A stretch of DNA of 64,000 nt from Hyphomicrobiales bacterium (GTDB taxonomy: Bacteria; Pseudomonadota; Alphaproteobacteria; Rhizobiales; Rhizobiaceae): contig UBJO01000011.1 of NCBI GenBank assembly GCA_900465665.1, positions 124,001 to 188,000 of the forward strand, in the 5' to 3' direction. The notes beneath the pieces are model-generated. The model saw nothing but the letters and a program-made list of their open reading frames with translations, did no database searches and was not told the DNA's origin. A program made the translations under genes and the position numbers. Positions 51,124 to 59,136 of the stretch are shown here, in pieces; position 1 is the first letter of the stretch; every line of letters starts with the position of its first letter.

Positions 51124-52051
51124 TCGATGAAGAAGCGGTTCGCGTCTTCGCCGGACCGCTTTCTGCCTGGAGCAAGGCGATGGCCGCAAGGCCATAGGCA
51201 ATCACGAAGACCACCAGTCCGCCAATCACGTCCACCAGATTGTGCCCGCCCTGAATGACGATGGCGGGCATCATCATCGCGTTGAGAACGAGAAAGATCG
51301 GGCCGATCCAGCGGATTCGCATCATGAACACCGCAGACATCGCGGCCATGACCGTGTGAAACGAAGGAAAGCCGATGACGCCGAGCACGTTCTTCGGCGA
51401 AATATAGGTCGCACCGGTCCGGCCGAGTGCCACCAGTTCGGCACCATACTCCGGTCCAACCGCCAAGGGCACGGCATCGGTCACTGCCTTGGGAAGGCTG
51501 TAGATCGACGATGCGCCGAATGACGGGAAGAACGACCAGCAGATAATGGCCAGCAGCGCGCCGATGACACCCGTCAGAAGGAAATGCTGCAGAAGCCGCA
51601 GCCGTCCGGAAAATCCCAGAACGAAAATGACGACCAGCAGCTGCGGCAGCGATGTCGCATAGACCGCCTGAAGCGCCATCCCGACACGCGGATAATGCGA
51701 TGCCCATTCGACGAAGCGCGGCCAGTCGAAACCGAAGAACGCGTCGAAACGCGCCAGCGCGACATCGACGGGCTCGCGAGCAATCGGCAGCAGCAGATAG
51801 TTGAAGATCGATCCGACGATAGTGAAGAGGATGAAGAGGCCTGCGGCGGTTGCCGTTGCGGCAATGGACGGGTTGTGCCTGACGTGGCGATAGAATTGCC
51901 CGAGCACCATCGCGCCAAGGCCGCAGCCAACCATGCCGGCATAACCGACGACATCGATCCCGACGTCCTTCGACCACAGCAAGATGCCGTCAAGCACCGC
52001 AAGGGCGGCGATGACAGTGACGATGATGCGCTCGGCCGGCAGAAACACCAT
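51107..52051 (-). CDS. PAP2-superfamily membrane phosphatase/phosphotransferase
   Basis: A 314-residue polytopic protein with about six or seven hydrophobic segments. The PAP2 catalytic pieces are GFPSFHTV (C2 Ser-His) and GGHNLVDVIGG (C3 His-Asp); the C1 motif is less clear. It resembles the inositol-phosphorylceramide-synthase-like PAP2_3 group, which transfers or removes phosphate head groups on lipids. The exact lipid substrate cannot be read from sequence. Its 3' end overlaps the HIT gene. Confidence 0.85.
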   Translation of the reverse strand: MVFLPAERIIVTVIAALAVLDGILLWSKDVGIDVVGYAGMVGCGLGAMVLGQFYRHVRHNPSIAATATAAGLFILFTIVGSIFNYLLLPIAREPVDVALARFDAFFGFDWPRFVEWASHYPRVGMALQAVYATSLPQLLVVIFVLGFSGRLRLLQHFLLTGVIGALLAIICWSFFPSFGASSIYSLPKAVTDAVPLAVGPEYGAELVALGRTGATYISPKNVLGVIGFPSFHTVMAAMSAVFMMRIRWIGPIFLVLNAMMMPAIVIQGGHNLVDVIGGLVVFVIAYGLAAIALLQAESGPAKTRTASSSIKAPL

Positions 52052-52137
52052 GGATCAGGCTCCTAATATCGCCCGATATAGCCGATCGCTTTTAACATTC
52101 GCCTAAGTCGATGCCGCGCCCAGCAAGCAACGGACAT

Positions 52138-52164
52138 GAAAAAGGCGGCCCGGGAGCCGCCTTT
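52138..52164 (-). terminator. Intrinsic terminator of clpSA
   Basis: AAAGGCGGC and GCCGCCTTT (52141-52149 and 52156-52164) form a 9-bp perfect stem with a 6-base loop. On the minus strand it is followed by a run of U (52138-52143). It lies 11 bp after the clpA stop. Confidence 0.8.
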
Positions 52165-52174
52165 TCTATTCGCT

Positions 52175-54676
52175 TTACTTCTTCGGCACCCTTGGCACCG
52201 CGCCCTTCTTCGGCGCGCTCTTTACCTCGGGCTCGGCAACCGCTGCTGCCTTCGACTTCTTGACCGTGGCCTTCTTGGCCTTGGCCTTCGTCTTCAGCTC
52301 GCCGTCATCCTCGTCGTCCACCTCGGGGTGCACGACCTCGGCTTCCGGCTTCGGCTTGATCGGCGCGGTGTCCGATACGGCTTCCAGGATGATGCCCGGC
52401 TTGCCGTCTTCCTTCGGTCCGACGGTGACGTTGACGACGCCGCCCTTCTTCAGCTTGCCGAAGAGGATCTCGTTGGCAAGCGGCTTCTTGATGACGTCCT
52501 GGATGACGCGCGCCAGCGGACGGGCGCCCATCTTTTCGTCGTAGCCCTTCTCGGCCAGCCACGAAATCGCATCCTCGTGCAGGTCGAAGGTGACATTCCG
52601 TTCGGAAAGCTGGGCTTCGAGCTGCATGATGAACTTCTGCACGACCTTGTGGATGACCACTGTCGGCAGCGGCGCGAACGGGATGACCGCGTCGAGACGG
52701 TTGCGGAATTCCGGCGTGAAGATGCGGTTCAGCGCTTCCTCGTCCTCGCCCGTCCGCTTGGACGAACCGAAGCCGAAGGCGGCCTTTGCCATTTCCGACG
52801 CGCCCGCATTGGTCGTCATGATCAGGATGACGTTGCGGAAGTCGATCTTCTTGCCGTTGTGGTCGGTCAGCGTGCCATGGTCCATCACCTGCAACAGGAT
52901 GTTGTAGATGTCGGGATGGGCCTTTTCGATTTCGTCGAGCAGAACCACGCAATGCGGATGCTGGTCGACGCCATCGGTCAAGAGACCGCCCTGGTCGAAG
53001 CCGACATAGCCGGGAGGTGCACCAAGCAGACGCGAGACAGTATGCCGCTCCATGTACTCGGACATGTCGAAGCGCAGAAGCTCGACGCCGAGCGAAGAGG
53101 CCAGCTGCTTGGCGACTTCCGTCTTGCCGACGCCAGTCGGGCCGGAGAAGACGTAGGAGCCGATCGGCTTGTTCGGTTCGCGCAGGCCGGCACGCGCCAG
53201 CTTGATCGAGGTCGAGAGCGCTTCGATGGCGAGGTCCTGGCCGTAGACGACCGAGCGCAGTTCCTGCTCGAGATTGGCGAGAACGGCTTCGTCGTCCTTC
53301 GACACGCTCTTCGGCGGAATGCGGGCCATCGTGGCGATTGTCGCCTCGATTTCCTTCTCGGTAATCAGCTTGCGACGCTTGGACGGCGGCAGCAGCATCT
53401 GGGCCGCACCGGTTTCGTCGATCACGTCGATCGCCTTGTCCGGCAGCTTGCGGTCGGAGATGTAGCGGGCCGACAGCTCGACCGCCGTCTTGATGGCGTC
53501 GTTCGAGTAGCGCAGGTGGTGATATTCTTCGAAGTAAGGCTTCAGCCCCTTCATGATCGCGATGGCGTCGTCGATGGACGGCTCAGCCACATCGATCTTT
53601 TGGAAGCGACGCACCAGAGCGCGGTCCTTCTCGAAGAACTGACGATATTCCTTGTAGGTGGTCGAACCGATGCAGCGGATCGCGCCCGAAGACAGAGCCG
53701 GCTTCAAGAGGTTCGATGCATCCATCGCGCCGCCCGAGGTGGCGCCTGCGCCGATCACCGTGTGGATTTCGTCGATGAACAGAACAGCGCCCGGATACTC
53801 CTCGAGTTCCTTGACGACCTGCTTCAGGCGCTCTTCGAAATCACCGCGATAGCGGGTGCCGGCGAGCAGCGTGCCCATGTCGAGCGAGAAGATCGTCGCA
53901 TCGGCCAGCGCTTCGGGCACCTTGCCTTCCATGATCCGCTTGGCGAGACCCTCGGCAATCGCCGTCTTGCCGACGCCGGGATCGCCGACATAGAGCGGAT
54001 TGTTCTTCGAACGGCGGCACAGGACCTGGATGGTGCGGTTGACCTCGGCGTGGCGGCCGATCAGCGGATCGATCTTGCCGGTCTTGGCCTTCTCGTTGAG
54101 GTTGACGCAATAGGCCTTCAGGGCGTCCTGCTGCTTCTTGGCACCGCCTTCTTCCTCGGCGCCGCGCGCCGCATTCGGCTTGCTTTCGGCTTCGCCCTCC
54201 TCGGCGCCACGCGGCGTGCGGTTCTCCGAAGAGCCGGCGCGCTTGCCGATGCCGTGCGAGATGTAGTTGACCGCGTCGTAGCGGGTCATTTCCTGCTCCT
54301 GCAGGAAGTATGCAGCATGGCTCTCGCGCTCGGCGAAGATGGCGACGAGCACGTTCGCGCCGGTCACTTCCTCGCGGCCGGACGACTGCACATGGATCAC
54401 GGCACGCTGAATGACACGCTGGAAGCCGGAGGTCGGCTTGCTATCTTCATCGTATCCGGTGATCAGGTTGGAGAGTTCATTATCGACGTATTCGACGAGC
54501 GTCTTCTTCAGCGCGACGAGATCGACGTTGCAGGCACCCATGACGGCTGCCGCATCGGCGTCGTCGATCAGGGCGAGCAGCAGATGCTCGAGCGTCGCAT
54601 ATTCGTGATGCCGCTCGTTGGCAAAGGTCAGTGCCTGATGGAGCGCCTTCTCAAGACTAGGCGAAAATGTTGGCAC
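52175..54676 (-). CDS. clpA: ATP-dependent Clp protease ATP-binding subunit ClpA
   Basis: An 833-residue AAA+ unfoldase that feeds substrates to ClpP. N-domain (PTFSPSLEKALHQALTFANE), first AAA module with Walker A GDPGVGKTA and ILFIDE-type Walker B (AVLFIDEIH), second AAA module with GPTGVGKTEVAKQLA and VVLLDEIEKAH. The ClpP-binding loop appears as KAAFGFGSS. The start is GTG at 54676 with GAGG upstream. Residues about 769-833 form an unusual low-complexity tail, first acidic (DDEDDGE) then Lys/Ala-rich, absent from E. coli ClpA. It follows clpS after 10 bp. Confidence 0.96.
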   Translation of the reverse strand: MPTFSPSLEKALHQALTFANERHHEYATLEHLLLALIDDADAAAVMGACNVDLVALKKTLVEYVDNELSNLITGYDEDSKPTSGFQRVIQRAVIHVQSSGREEVTGANVLVAIFAERESHAAYFLQEQEMTRYDAVNYISHGIGKRAGSSENRTPRGAEEGEAESKPNAARGAEEEGGAKKQQDALKAYCVNLNEKAKTGKIDPLIGRHAEVNRTIQVLCRRSKNNPLYVGDPGVGKTAIAEGLAKRIMEGKVPEALADATIFSLDMGTLLAGTRYRGDFEERLKQVVKELEEYPGAVLFIDEIHTVIGAGATSGGAMDASNLLKPALSSGAIRCIGSTTYKEYRQFFEKDRALVRRFQKIDVAEPSIDDAIAIMKGLKPYFEEYHHLRYSNDAIKTAVELSARYISDRKLPDKAIDVIDETGAAQMLLPPSKRRKLITEKEIEATIATMARIPPKSVSKDDEAVLANLEQELRSVVYGQDLAIEALSTSIKLARAGLREPNKPIGSYVFSGPTGVGKTEVAKQLASSLGVELLRFDMSEYMERHTVSRLLGAPPGYVGFDQGGLLTDGVDQHPHCVVLLDEIEKAHPDIYNILLQVMDHGTLTDHNGKKIDFRNVILIMTTNAGASEMAKAAFGFGSSKRTGEDEEALNRIFTPEFRNRLDAVIPFAPLPTVVIHKVVQKFIMQLEAQLSERNVTFDLHEDAISWLAEKGYDEKMGARPLARVIQDVIKKPLANEILFGKLKKGGVVNVTVGPKEDGKPGIILEAVSDTAPIKPKPEAEVVHPEVDDEDDGELKTKAKAKKATVKKSKAAAVAEPEVKSAPKKGAVPRVPKK

Positions 54677-54686
54677 GTTCAGATCC

Positions 54687-55046
54687 TCACTTCTTTTCCA
54701 TGACGCATTGCAGCGGATGCTGGTGCTGTCGGGCGAAGTCCATCACCTGGCTCACCTTGGTTTCCGCCACCTCGTATGTAAATGTTCCGCATTCGCCAAC
54801 GCCGTGGTTGTGGACATGCAGCATGATGCGGGTGGCACTTTCACGGTCCTTCTGAAAAAACCGCTCCAGGATGTGGATGACGAATTCCATGGGCGTGTAG
54901 TCGTCGTTCAGAATAAGTACGCGGTACAGGTTAGGCTTCTTGGTCTTCGGTTTGGTGCGCGTTATGACCGAGGTGCCGCGATTTCCGTTGTCCCCGTTCC
55001 TTTCGCTATCATCCTGCATCCGGACGGGCGTTGCGATCATTTTCAT
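54687..55046 (-). CDS. clpS: ClpA adaptor ClpS
   Basis: A 119-residue adaptor that delivers N-end-rule substrates to ClpAP. The core [20 protein letters not shown] carries the NDDYT N-degron pocket residues, and [21 protein letters not shown] completes the fold. The 35-residue N-terminal extension is basic and polar ([13 protein letters not shown]). ATG at 55046 has GAGG five bases upstream; ATG at 55040 (MIATPV) is equally plausible. It is cotranscribed with clpA. Confidence 0.95.
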   Translation of the reverse strand: MKMIATPVRMQDDSERNGDNGNRGTSVITRTKPKTKKPNLYRVLILNDDYTPMEFVIHILERFFQKDRESATRIMLHVHNHGVGECGTFTYEVAETKVSQVMDFARQHQHPLQCVMEKK

Positions 55047-55233
55047 TCGTTCCTCGATCAACCCGGCGGAGCATGGGAGATGTGCTTTACCCGCCGAATG
55101 TCTGACTACTAACTTAGTTCATAATAGTGCGATTTTAAGCCCCTTGCTTCACACTGCAATCACAATTCGCCCGCGTCAGGCGCAAAGACACAAAAATAGC
55201 GCGCAGATTTGAGACTGCCTGGCGGCAAAACAA

Positions 55234-55265
55234 AAAGACCGGCTGCAGATGCGTAGCCGGTCTTT
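55234..55265 (-). terminator. Intrinsic terminator of the phasin gene
   Basis: AAAGACCGGCT (55234-55244) and AGCCGGTCTTT (55255-55265) make an 11-bp stem with a 10-base loop. On the minus strand a T-rich run follows (55226-55236). It lies 35 bp downstream of the phasin stop. Confidence 0.85.
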
Positions 55266-55299
55266 GTATTTCAAGAGGTAAGAGACGTGGGCGCTAAGC

Positions 55300-55668
55300 T
55301 TAGGCCGCCGTCTGCGTCGCCACCGGCGCCGGCTTCATTGCCTTGGCGGCGGCCGCGACCGGCGCCTCGTAGGGCTTATAGGCGCTCTTGGCGATGTCGG
55401 AGTACATTTCCGTCAGCTTCGTCGCTTCGGCGACGAAGTTTTCGTAGGCCGACTTCACATAGCTGGTCTGCAACTCGAAGACGGCTTCGAAGCTGCGGGC
55501 GCCCGAGAGCGTCTCGAAATGCGTGACAGCATCCTGGAAAGACTTCTTGGAATATTCGGTGGTTTCCGTGGCGATCGCCTGCATGCCCTTGGCCGTTTCC
55601 GAGTAGCTTTTCAGCACCGCGTCCATGGCTTCCTTGCTCTTGCGATTCGTGTCCTCAAAATTCAGCAT
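55300..55668 (-). CDS. Phasin family protein
   Basis: A 122-residue helical protein of the Phasin_2 type that coats polyhydroxyalkanoate granules. It is built of amphipathic helices (EDTNRKSKEAMDAVLKSYSETAKG, SKKSFQDAVTHFETLSGA, FELQTSYVKSAYENFVAEATK) and ends in an Ala/Pro/Lys tail. The ATG at 55668 has a perfect AAGGAGG upstream. Upstream lie two TGC-N3-GCA sites that could bind the PhaR repressor, and a hairpin terminator lies downstream, so it is probably monocistronic. Confidence 0.9.
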   Translation of the reverse strand: MLNFEDTNRKSKEAMDAVLKSYSETAKGMQAIATETTEYSKKSFQDAVTHFETLSGARSFEAVFELQTSYVKSAYENFVAEATKLTEMYSDIAKSAYKPYEAPVAAAAKAMKPAPVATQTAA

Positions 55669-55707
55669 GACTATCCTCCTTGTCTTGCATCGATGACCGA
55701 AGTTAGC

Positions 55708-55745
55708 TGCACCGCACACGAAGTCAAGCGACTTTGTGCAATGCA
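55708..55745. promoter_or_regulatory. Two TGC-N3-GCA sites in the phasin promoter (PhaR-like)
   Basis: TGC-ACC-GCA at 55708-55716 and TGC-AAT-GCA at 55737-55745 are 29 bp apart centre to centre. A CTTGAC-like -35 lies between them on the minus strand, with a TAACTT -10 about 16 bases later. PhaR of Paracoccus binds TGC-rich half-sites of the form CTGC-N3/4-GCAG, so these are candidate operators. Confidence 0.5.
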
Positions 55746-55900
55746 AAACAATCATTGGTTGCGACAACAATTGTAATGCTGGTCCGATTTTCGAGCGACG
55801 TACGTCTTTAATTGATTTCGCTAAAATATATCAGGCGGCCGCAACCGTAAGCTTTGAACAAAAACTCGGTTGCGAGCCGCGAATGCTTTCTCGACGACTA

Positions 55901-56335
55901 TCAGTCGAGCAGATCGGCCGGAACCTTGCCGCCATTCTCCGATAGCTTCTTCAGAAGCGCCTTGTGCAGGAACATGTTCATCGTCGCCGAGTCGTTCTTG
56001 TCGCCGGTATAGCCGAGCTCGGTCGCCAGTTCCTTGCGCTCGGTCAGGCTCGCATCCATGCCCACCGCCTTCATGAGATCAACGATCGAGCGGCGCCAAT
56101 CGAGCTTCTGGCCATTCTTCTTGACGGCGGCGTCGAGCACCATCGCGATATCGACCGAGGTCGATGGCGCGGAGGTGGCTGGCGACGTGGGTGCGGGGGT
56201 CGGAGACGGGCTCGGGGCGGCTGAAGGCGATATCGGCGCCTGCGCGGGCTCGATCTTCGGCGCGGCGGCAGGCGCTGCCTCGGCGGCGTGCGCTTCACCC
56301 CAGATTGCGTGTTTGATCTTGTCGAAAATACCCAT
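55901..56335 (-). CDS. DUF3597 domain protein
   Basis: A 144-residue protein with a short N-terminal segment (GIFDKIKHAIWG), an Ala/Pro/Ser-rich linker of about 50 residues, and a C-terminal helical DUF3597 domain (STSVDIAMVLDAAVKKNGQKLDWRRSIVDLM, ending KKLSENGGKVPADLLD). The function is unknown; members often act with LysM proteins. The ATG at 56335 fits the conserved start. It is separated from the phasin gene by 232 bp with no other gene. Confidence 0.78.
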   Translation of the reverse strand: MGIFDKIKHAIWGEAHAAEAAPAAAPKIEPAQAPISPSAAPSPSPTPAPTSPATSAPSTSVDIAMVLDAAVKKNGQKLDWRRSIVDLMKAVGMDASLTERKELATELGYTGDKNDSATMNMFLHKALLKKLSENGGKVPADLLD

Positions 56336-56484
56336 GTCCGGTTTCCCCTTGATGGCGCTCGAGCACATGCTCAAGCCCAAGATGGGGCGCAAGACCGGGT
56401 GGTCCAGAGCGGGACCAGCAATTTCGGCCAGGCCGCGACGCCGCGGCCTAGGCACAATCGGTGCGAGAAGGACCTCGCGACGGA

Positions 56485-56688
56485 TCAGAGATCGACGTCG
56501 AGGATCGCCATCGAGAAGTTGTACGAGCGGTCGCCGTCCTCGTCATCAATGTAGACGACGCCCAGAAATTCCTCGCCCATGTAGACTTCAGCGGAATCGT
56601 TCTTGCGCGGACGTGCTTTGACGATCATTTCCGGGTTGAACGTGCGTTTGAAATAGGCGTCGAGTTTCTTGATTTCTTCGGGCTTCAC
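56485..56688 (-). CDS. DUF3126 family small protein
   Basis: A 67-residue protein with a GTG start at 56688, seven bases after GGAG. The sequence (KPEEIKKLDAYFKRTF, KARPRKNDSAEVYMGEEFLG, VVYIDDEDGDRSYNFSMAIL) matches the DUF3126 family, which is small, cytoplasmic and restricted to alphaproteobacteria. Role unknown. It lies 137 bp downstream of cysE on the same strand. Confidence 0.85.
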   Translation of the reverse strand: MKPEEIKKLDAYFKRTFNPEMIVKARPRKNDSAEVYMGEEFLGVVYIDDEDGDRSYNFSMAILDVDL

Positions 56689-56825
56689 ACTGCATCTCCT
56701 GAGCGGTCTCAATGGCCGCTTTTTGCATGGGAAAGTTGGGCCTGTAAAGGCGCGGAGCCGGTAGTGACACCGCTTTCCCCGCCGTTCTTCAGGCCATGTT
56801 GTCGCTATAAGCGACGCGAAAGCGC

Positions 56826-57674
56826 CTAGATGTCGGCGCCCATCACCTGATCCATGATCACCTGATCCATGAGCCGGGCTGGTTCCGAACAGCCGGCCGT
56901 GCCGACCACCTTGGCGGGTACGCCCGCGACCGTCGTCTTCGGCGGCACCGCCTTCAGCACGACGGAGCCGGCGGCGATGCGCGAACAATGACCGATCTCG
57001 ATATTGCCGAGGATCTTGGCGCCGGCACCGATCAGCACGCCGCTGGCGATCTTCGGATGGCGATCGGCCCCCTCCTTGCCGGTGCCGCCAAGCGTGACGC
57101 CGTGCAGGATCGAGACGTTGTCGCCGATAACGGCGGTTTCGCCGACGACGAGGCCCGTCGCGTGATCGAGGAAGATGCCGCGACCGATGCGTGCGGCCGG
57201 GTTGATGTCGGTCTGGAAGACGCTCGACGAGCGGCTCTGCAGATAGAGCGCCAGATCACGGCGGCCGCGATTGAGCAGCCAGTGCGCGAGACGATGGGTC
57301 TGCAGCGCGTGGAAACCCTTGAAATAGAGCAGCGCTTCCATGAAGCGTAGGCATGCCGGATCGCGGTCGTAAACGGCCTGGATGTCGACGCGCAGGATGG
57401 CGCCCCATTCCGGCCAGTCGGCCAACATCTGGTCGAAGGTCTGGCGCAGCAGGATCGCCTGCATATCGGGATGATCGAGGCGCTCGCAGATACGATAGAT
57501 CACGCATTCCTCGAGCGAGCGATGGTTGAGCACGGTCGAATACAGAAATGCAGCCAGCACCGGATCGGCTTCGGCGGCAAGACGCGCTTCCTCGCGCAGG
57601 CTATCCCAGATCGGGTCCATCGCCTTGAGCGAACCTTGGGTCTCAAGAGGACGAATGTCTGACTTCGCGACCAT
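56826..57674 (-). CDS. cysE: Serine O-acetyltransferase
   Basis: A 282-residue hexapeptide acyltransferase making O-acetylserine for cysteine synthesis. An N-terminal helical domain (DPIWDSLREEARLAAEADP) precedes left-handed beta-helix repeats with FLDHATGLVVGETAVIGDNV, HGVTLGGTGKEGADRHP and the active-site His in DHATG. The ATG at 57674 has AAGGAGA upstream. The C-terminal MDQVI-MDQVM is encoded by a perfect 15-bp tandem duplication. Cysteine supply links it to metC at 60301 only loosely. Confidence 0.95.
   Translation of the reverse strand: MVAKSDIRPLETQGSLKAMDPIWDSLREEARLAAEADPVLAAFLYSTVLNHRSLEECVIYRICERLDHPDMQAILLRQTFDQMLADWPEWGAILRVDIQAVYDRDPACLRFMEALLYFKGFHALQTHRLAHWLLNRGRRDLALYLQSRSSSVFQTDINPAARIGRGIFLDHATGLVVGETAVIGDNVSILHGVTLGGTGKEGADRHPKIASGVLIGAGAKILGNIEIGHCSRIAAGSVVLKAVPPKTTVAGVPAKVVGTAGCSEPARLMDQVIMDQVMGADI
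56842..56871. repeat. Perfect 15-bp tandem duplication in the cysE 3' end
   Basis: The 15-base unit atcacctgatccatg occurs twice without a gap (56842-56856 and 56857-56871). It adds five residues to the CysE C-terminus and keeps frame. Confidence 0.9.
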
Positions 57675-57875
57675 CGAGGTCTCCTTGTCTTCCGAATGGC
57701 ACTCCATCCGGGCATTTGTATTCCGGCTGGATCGCGCGATCCGGCCACGCCACTGGCGCTTGAGTGTCACCCTATATAGGGCAAAATCCCGCTGATATAA
57801 ATGGGTCGACGGAAACAGCTTTTCGCTATTTCCGCCTTTTGGTGAACGATAACCCTTGCGTGCCCCTCGCAGATG

Positions 57876-58661
57876 TCACCGGGCGGAGAGTTCCGCATAA
57901 AAGTCCAGCACGGCCGCCTTGAACACCTTGTCGCCGACGGCAAGCATGTGGTCGCGGCCGGGGATATCGAGCGCGCGGGCGTCGGGCATCAGCGCTGCCA
58001 ACTCTTGCGGGGAACCGGCGATATCATCCTTGGTTCCGACGGCGACCAGCGTCGGCGCCTCGATCTTTGCCATGTCGCTTCGTTCGACCAGATCGCGCGA
58101 GCCCCTGATGCAGGCGGCGAGCGCCTGGCGGTCGCTCTTCGTCTGCTCGGCGAAGGCGCGGAACATGCGGCCGCGCGCGTGGGTGACGCCATCGATCGAA
58201 GGTGCGAGAAGCGCATCGGCGATCGGGTCCCAGTCGCCGACACCATCCGTCATGCCGATGCCGAGGCCGCCGAGCACCAGCGAGCGGACGCGATCGGGCC
58301 TGTTCAGCGTAGCGAAGACCGAGATACGGGCGCCCATCGAATAGCCGATGAGGTTGGCTTCCTGAATGCCGAGATGATCGAGCAGCGCGATGGAATCAGC
58401 CGCCATGATCCAGGGCCGATAGGCTTCGGAATCATGCGGCTTGTCGCTTGCGCCGTGGCCTCTGTTGTCCATGGCGATCACCCGGTATCCGGCCTCGCCC
58501 AGCGTTTTCAGCCAGCCCGGGTAGACCCAGTTGACGCTGGCGGTCGAGGCGAAACCGTGAATGAGCAGCACCGGCGGTCCCTCGGGATTTCCCTCGTCGA
58601 AATAGGAAAGGTTGAGGCCGTCGTGCACGAAGGTCGAAAAGGCAGGCGTATTCAAGTTCAT
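57876..58661 (-). CDS. Alpha/beta hydrolase
   Basis: A 261-residue alpha/beta-hydrolase. The oxyanion motif HGFAS (about 37-41), the nucleophile elbow GYSMGA (Ser about 110), the acid region TKDDI, and catalytic His in GRDHML near the C-terminus are visible. The beta-strand plus IAMDNRGHGASDKP is typical of esterases, haloperoxidases and 2-hydroxymuconate-type enzymes. No signal peptide; substrate unknown. It is divergent from the zinc-finger gene with 186 bp between. Confidence 0.9.
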   Translation of the reverse strand: MNLNTPAFSTFVHDGLNLSYFDEGNPEGPPVLLIHGFASTASVNWVYPGWLKTLGEAGYRVIAMDNRGHGASDKPHDSEAYRPWIMAADSIALLDHLGIQEANLIGYSMGARISVFATLNRPDRVRSLVLGGLGIGMTDGVGDWDPIADALLAPSIDGVTHARGRMFRAFAEQTKSDRQALAACIRGSRDLVERSDMAKIEAPTLVAVGTKDDIAGSPQELAALMPDARALDIPGRDHMLAVGDKVFKAAVLDFYAELSAR

Positions 58662-58847
58662 CGGGGCAGTCCTGTTTTGCCGGGACCATATTTTATCGGG
58701 CCGCTGACGGGAACCCCTGCCCCAATCAAAAGGCACGGCCCAAAAGCGCCTCCAAAAACTATCGGGCGCGCCTCTCCTTTGGCTCGACACATTTCCGGCG
58801 ACGCACTATAAGGTGCGCACGTTTTCAAAGGCATTCGGAGATCCCTC

Positions 58848-59093
58848 ATGGCCGGTCACAATATCCCCCACTTCCAGAACGACGGCGGACACCGTGTCAT
58901 CGAAGTCGGCGTGAAGGAATTCATGTGCACAGGCGCCTCCGTTCCCTACGACCACCCGCATATCTTCATCGACATGGGCGACGAGAACGAGAAGGTCTGT
59001 TCCTACTGCTCGACCCTCTACCGCTTCAACGGCGCGCTGAAGGCCACCCAGACGAACCCGGCCGGTTGCGTCTTCCACTTCCAGGTCGCCTAA
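58848..59093 (+). CDS. NDUFS6-like CHCC zinc-finger protein
   Basis: An 81-residue protein with the CHCC zinc signature: MCTGASVPYDHPHIFIDMG and VCSYCSTLYRF give Cys, His and a CxxC pair. It matches the zf-CHCC family to which the complex I accessory subunit NDUFS6 belongs. In alphaproteobacteria the homologue is associated with NADH dehydrogenase; no nuo genes are in this window. GGAG precedes the ATG by 7 bases. Confidence 0.88.
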   Translation: MAGHNIPHFQNDGGHRVIEVGVKEFMCTGASVPYDHPHIFIDMGDENEKVCSYCSTLYRFNGALKATQTNPAGCVFHFQVA

Positions 59094-59136
59094 CTCACAC
59101 GTCGCTTAATTCACCGAAACACAGATTGGATCGACC

